Below are positions 6,911 to 7,854 of a stretch of 7,854 bases of DNA, piece after piece. The stretch comes from Candidatus Hydrogenedentes bacterium UBA2224 (lineage in GTDB: Bacteria; Hydrogenedentota; Hydrogenedentia; Hydrogenedentales; SLHB01): positions 1 to 7,854 of the forward strand of contig DDYW01000105.1 in assembly GCA_002348185.1 (NCBI GenBank), given 5' to 3'. Both the position numbers and the translations under genes were made by a program. Numbering within the stretch: position 1 is the stretch's first letter; every line of letters starts with the position of its first letter. Below the pieces are notes generated by a model. The model saw only the letters and a program-made list of their open reading frames with translations. It did not search any database and was not told the origin of the DNA.

Positions 6911-6915
6911 CGCGG

Positions 6916-7551
6916 TTAAGCCTGCGGTTCGGTTTTGGCGCCGGCCTGCTCGGCCGCGTTCTCCGGGATTTCCTCCACGGAGGGCTGACGCGGCTCCTGG
7001 CGCGGCTTTTTCAGTGCGTTCTTTCCCGGCGTCAGCATCAGGATCATGTTGCGCCCCTCGAGGCGGGCGCGGCTGGCGTCGGGCGGATCGTCCAGCAAAT
7101 CGGTTGAGGCTTCCACGACGCGGGCCAGAATGTCGCGTCCGAACTCGGGATGCGTCATCTCGCGTCCGCGGAACATGATCGTCACCTTCACCTTGTTTCC
7201 ATCCTGGAGAAACTCCCGGACATGGCTGGTCTTGTAGTCGAAGTCGTGTTTGTCGATCTTCGGACGGTACTTGACCTCTTTGACGGTCACGACATGTTGA
7301 TGCTTCTTGGATTCCTTGGCGCGCTTGCTTTGCTGGTACTTGTACTTGCCGAAGTCGAGGATGCGGCACACGGGCGGCCGGGCGTTGGGAGCGACCTCGA
7401 CGAGGTCCAGTCCCCGCTCTTCCGCTTCGCGCAGCGCGTCTTCCGGGCTCATGATGCCCAGTTGCTCGCCCTCGTCGTCGATCACGCGCACTTGCCGGGC
7501 GCGAATACGCTCGTTTATGCGTATCCGGCCGGTTCCATCTGTCCTGGCGAT
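6916..7551 (-). CDS. infC: Translation initiation factor IF-3, ATC start
   Basis: Binds the 30S subunit, prevents 50S joining and checks the start codon and initiator tRNA. From the ATC at 7551 the product is 211 residues. It shows the N-terminal RIRINERIRARQVRVID (9-25), the IF3 signature RILDFGKYKYQQSKR (63-77) at the linker, and the C-domain stretches VKEVKYRPKIDKHDFDYK and KVTIMFRGREM. A tail of about 30 Pro/Glu/Ala-rich residues follows the core, making it longer than E. coli IF3 (180). Between the upstream in-frame stop (7557-7555) and the GTG at 7491 there is no ATG, GTG or TTG, yet that stretch encodes the conserved RINERIRARQ. ATC at 7551-7549 lies 7 nt after GGAGG, so I choose it. 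Non-AUG starts are known for infC (ATT in E. coli; ATC, as I recall, in Myxococcus) and let IF3 repress its own translation. Confidence 0.93.
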   Translation of the reverse strand: MARTDGTGRIRINERIRARQVRVIDDEGEQLGIMSPEDALREAEERGLDLVEVAPNARPPVCRILDFGKYKYQQSKRAKESKKHQHVVTVKEVKYRPKIDKHDFDYKTSHVREFLQDGNKVKVTIMFRGREMTHPEFGRDILARVVEASTDLLDDPPDASRARLEGRNMILMLTPGKNALKKPRQEPRQPSVEEIPENAAEQAGAKTEPQA

Positions 7552-7558
7552 AGTTCAT

Positions 7559-7565
7559 CCTCCCT
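7559..7565 (-). promoter_or_regulatory. Shine-Dalgarno that sets the infC ATC start
   Basis: AGGGAGG on the minus strand, 7 nt before the ATC at 7551. An ATG (7558-7556) directly touches it, but that ATG is in another frame and is too close to be used. GGAG here can also pair with CTCC at 7568-7571, so the site could be masked. Confidence 0.75.
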
Positions 7566-7623
7566 GGGGAGATCCCCATCCTGTTCCCGGGGACAGGCGC
7601 CCCATCCGCAGCGCCGTGCTCAC

Positions 7624-7661
7624 AAAAAAAGCGCGGCAAAGAGCGCCAGCCCTCTGCCGCG
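7624..7661 (-). terminator. Intrinsic terminator inside the infC leader (likely attenuator)
   Basis: On the minus strand CGCGGCA (7661-7655) pairs with TGCCGCG (7638-7632). The stem continues inward through GAGGG/CTCTT with two G-U pairs, for 12 bp in all, closed by a six-base loop. One C and then seven T (7630-7624) follow. It lies about 100-140 nt after the inferred start of transcription and about 70 nt before infC, with no evident promoter in between, so it should control read-through into infC-rpmI-rplT rather than end an upstream gene. Confidence 0.85.
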
Positions 7662-7681
7662 ACATGATGCACATCACGCAG

Positions 7682-7701
7682 GAACCCGAGGTTCGTGAAC
7701 C
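7682..7701 (-). promoter_or_regulatory. Two mutually exclusive hairpins before the terminator
   Basis: GGTT-CACG-AACC (7690-7701) and GAACC-TCG-GGTTC (7682-7694) share the central AACC/GAACC arm, so only one can form at a time. The second can be enclosed by CACG/CGTG (7701-7704 with 7675-7678). Such overlap is the usual hallmark of an antiterminator/terminator or ligand switch, but each helix is only 4-5 bp. Confidence 0.45.
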
Positions 7702-7769
7702 GTGCTGGCTGGCATCAAGCCGCCGCAGGGTGAGAAGCCGGCGCTTCTTCTTCGTTAAATTGTGAGCAG

Positions 7770-7799
7770 AGCTTACCAGAATTGGCCATGGGCTGTCAA
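7770..7799 (-). promoter_or_regulatory. Sigma70-type promoter of the infC operon
   Basis: The minus strand has a perfect -35 TTGACA (7799-7794), an 18-nt spacer and TAAGCT (7775-7770) preceded by TGG, giving an extended -10 (TGnTAAGCT). The -10 hexamer matches TATAAT at three positions, which the extension and the perfect -35 may offset. The region is AT-richer than its surroundings. Transcription would start near 7763. It probably drives the whole minus-strand operon, as I see no other convincing promoter in the window. Confidence 0.7.
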
Positions 7800-7854
7800 T
7801 TTCGTAAATGGCTGGATAACATGAGGAAACCTCCACGAGGCCGGTGCCGGTGGA
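7800..7854 (-). other. Right-edge segment upstream of the promoter
   Basis: Fifty-five bases upstream of the -35 box. A short direct repeat CACCGG-CACCGG lies near 7842-7853. Two minus-strand frames end here or at the -10 box (one stop overlaps the promoter region), so the 3' end of an upstream gene could enter the window, but the translated residues are too few to identify it. Confidence 0.3.

Larger units (their letters stand above)
7552..7763 (-). ncRNA. Structured 5' leader of the infC operon
   Basis: The predicted untranslated leader runs about 210 nt from the inferred transcription start to the infC ATC. In transcript order it holds a hairpin AGAAGC-GCCG-GCTTCT (7733-7748), two overlapping hairpins at 7682-7701, a possible long-range helix of TGATGC (7712-7717) with GCATCA (7665-7670), the intrinsic terminator at 7624-7661, a CCTGT/ACAGG hairpin (7580-7597), and a GGGG-ATCT-CCCC hairpin (7566-7577) one base before the Shine-Dalgarno. 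A minus-strand frame is open across it but overlaps the promoter and terminator and looks non-coding. The layout resembles ribosomal-protein or IF3 leader RNAs; membership in the known L20 leader class is not shown. Confidence 0.6.

Noticed and set aside
6725..7672. Minus-strand frame of 315 codons overlapping infC and its leader
   Set aside because: It is out of frame with infC, Arg/Pro/Gly-rich, and crosses the terminator. Its internal ATG at 7558-7556 abuts the Shine-Dalgarno with no spacing.
7555..7854. Minus-strand open frame running from the window edge to just before infC
   Set aside because: It covers the promoter, the terminator and the hairpins, has no family resemblance, and its first in-frame start lies upstream of the promoter. 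A short leader peptide cannot be excluded but nothing supports it.
1..7854. A novel defence, mobile or biosynthetic system in the window
   Set aside because: Nine of the ten genes are recognisable housekeeping families, with no transposase, integrase, repeat array or unknown gene cluster. The only unexplained material is regulatory sequence and the short left edge.

Overview
The window is a GC-rich piece of bacterial core chromosome. Every gene I can support is on the minus strand, so transcription runs from high to low coordinates. Read that way, the order is infC (IF3), rpmI (L35), rplT (L20), hisA, tyrA, tmk, holB (delta'), ricT/PSP1-like, tatD, and an AAC(3)-family acetyltransferase gene that carries one frameshift. 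All but the last are housekeeping genes. I see no mobile element, CRISPR array, tRNA or rRNA.

Region 7552-7854 is a regulatory leader. A sigma70-type promoter (TTGACA, extended -10) at 7770-7799 is followed by about 210 nt of untranslated leader. A textbook intrinsic terminator (12-bp stem, seven U) lies inside this leader, upstream of infC, and is preceded by mutually exclusive hairpins. This suggests transcription attenuation of the infC-rpmI-rplT operon. L20-dependent attenuation of that operon is known in Bacillus, but I cannot tell whether this RNA belongs to that class. infC has no in-frame ATG, GTG or TTG in front of its conserved N-terminus and appears to start at ATC behind a strong Shine-Dalgarno. 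Non-AUG starts are a known feature of infC.

Region 6083-7551 holds infC, rpmI and rplT. A 215-nt gap rich in inverted repeats separates infC from rpmI, and a short hairpin lies between rpmI and rplT. Region 2781-6071 holds hisA, tyrA, tmk and holB, joined by three successive 4-base stop/start overlaps, which points to translational coupling. Region 1006-2756 holds ricT and tatD. The run tmk-holB-ricT-tatD resembles the conserved tmk/holB/yaaT neighbourhood of Firmicutes. The high GC and the insertion of hisA and tyrA suggest a different, probably uncultured lineage; this is inference and no phylum can be assigned from the window.

Region 175-1001 is the AAC(3)-like gene, whole except for one missing base in a run of four. 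It could be a sequencing or assembly error or a recent pseudogene. The last 174 bases at the left edge hold nothing I can assign.

The genes mix translation (infC, rpmI, rplT), amino acid synthesis (hisA, tyrA), DNA replication and nucleotide supply (tmk, holB), a regulatory Fe-S protein family (ricT) and a metal nuclease (tatD). No novel multi-gene system is visible. The most unusual material is the infC leader with its ATC start, and the frameshifted terminal gene.
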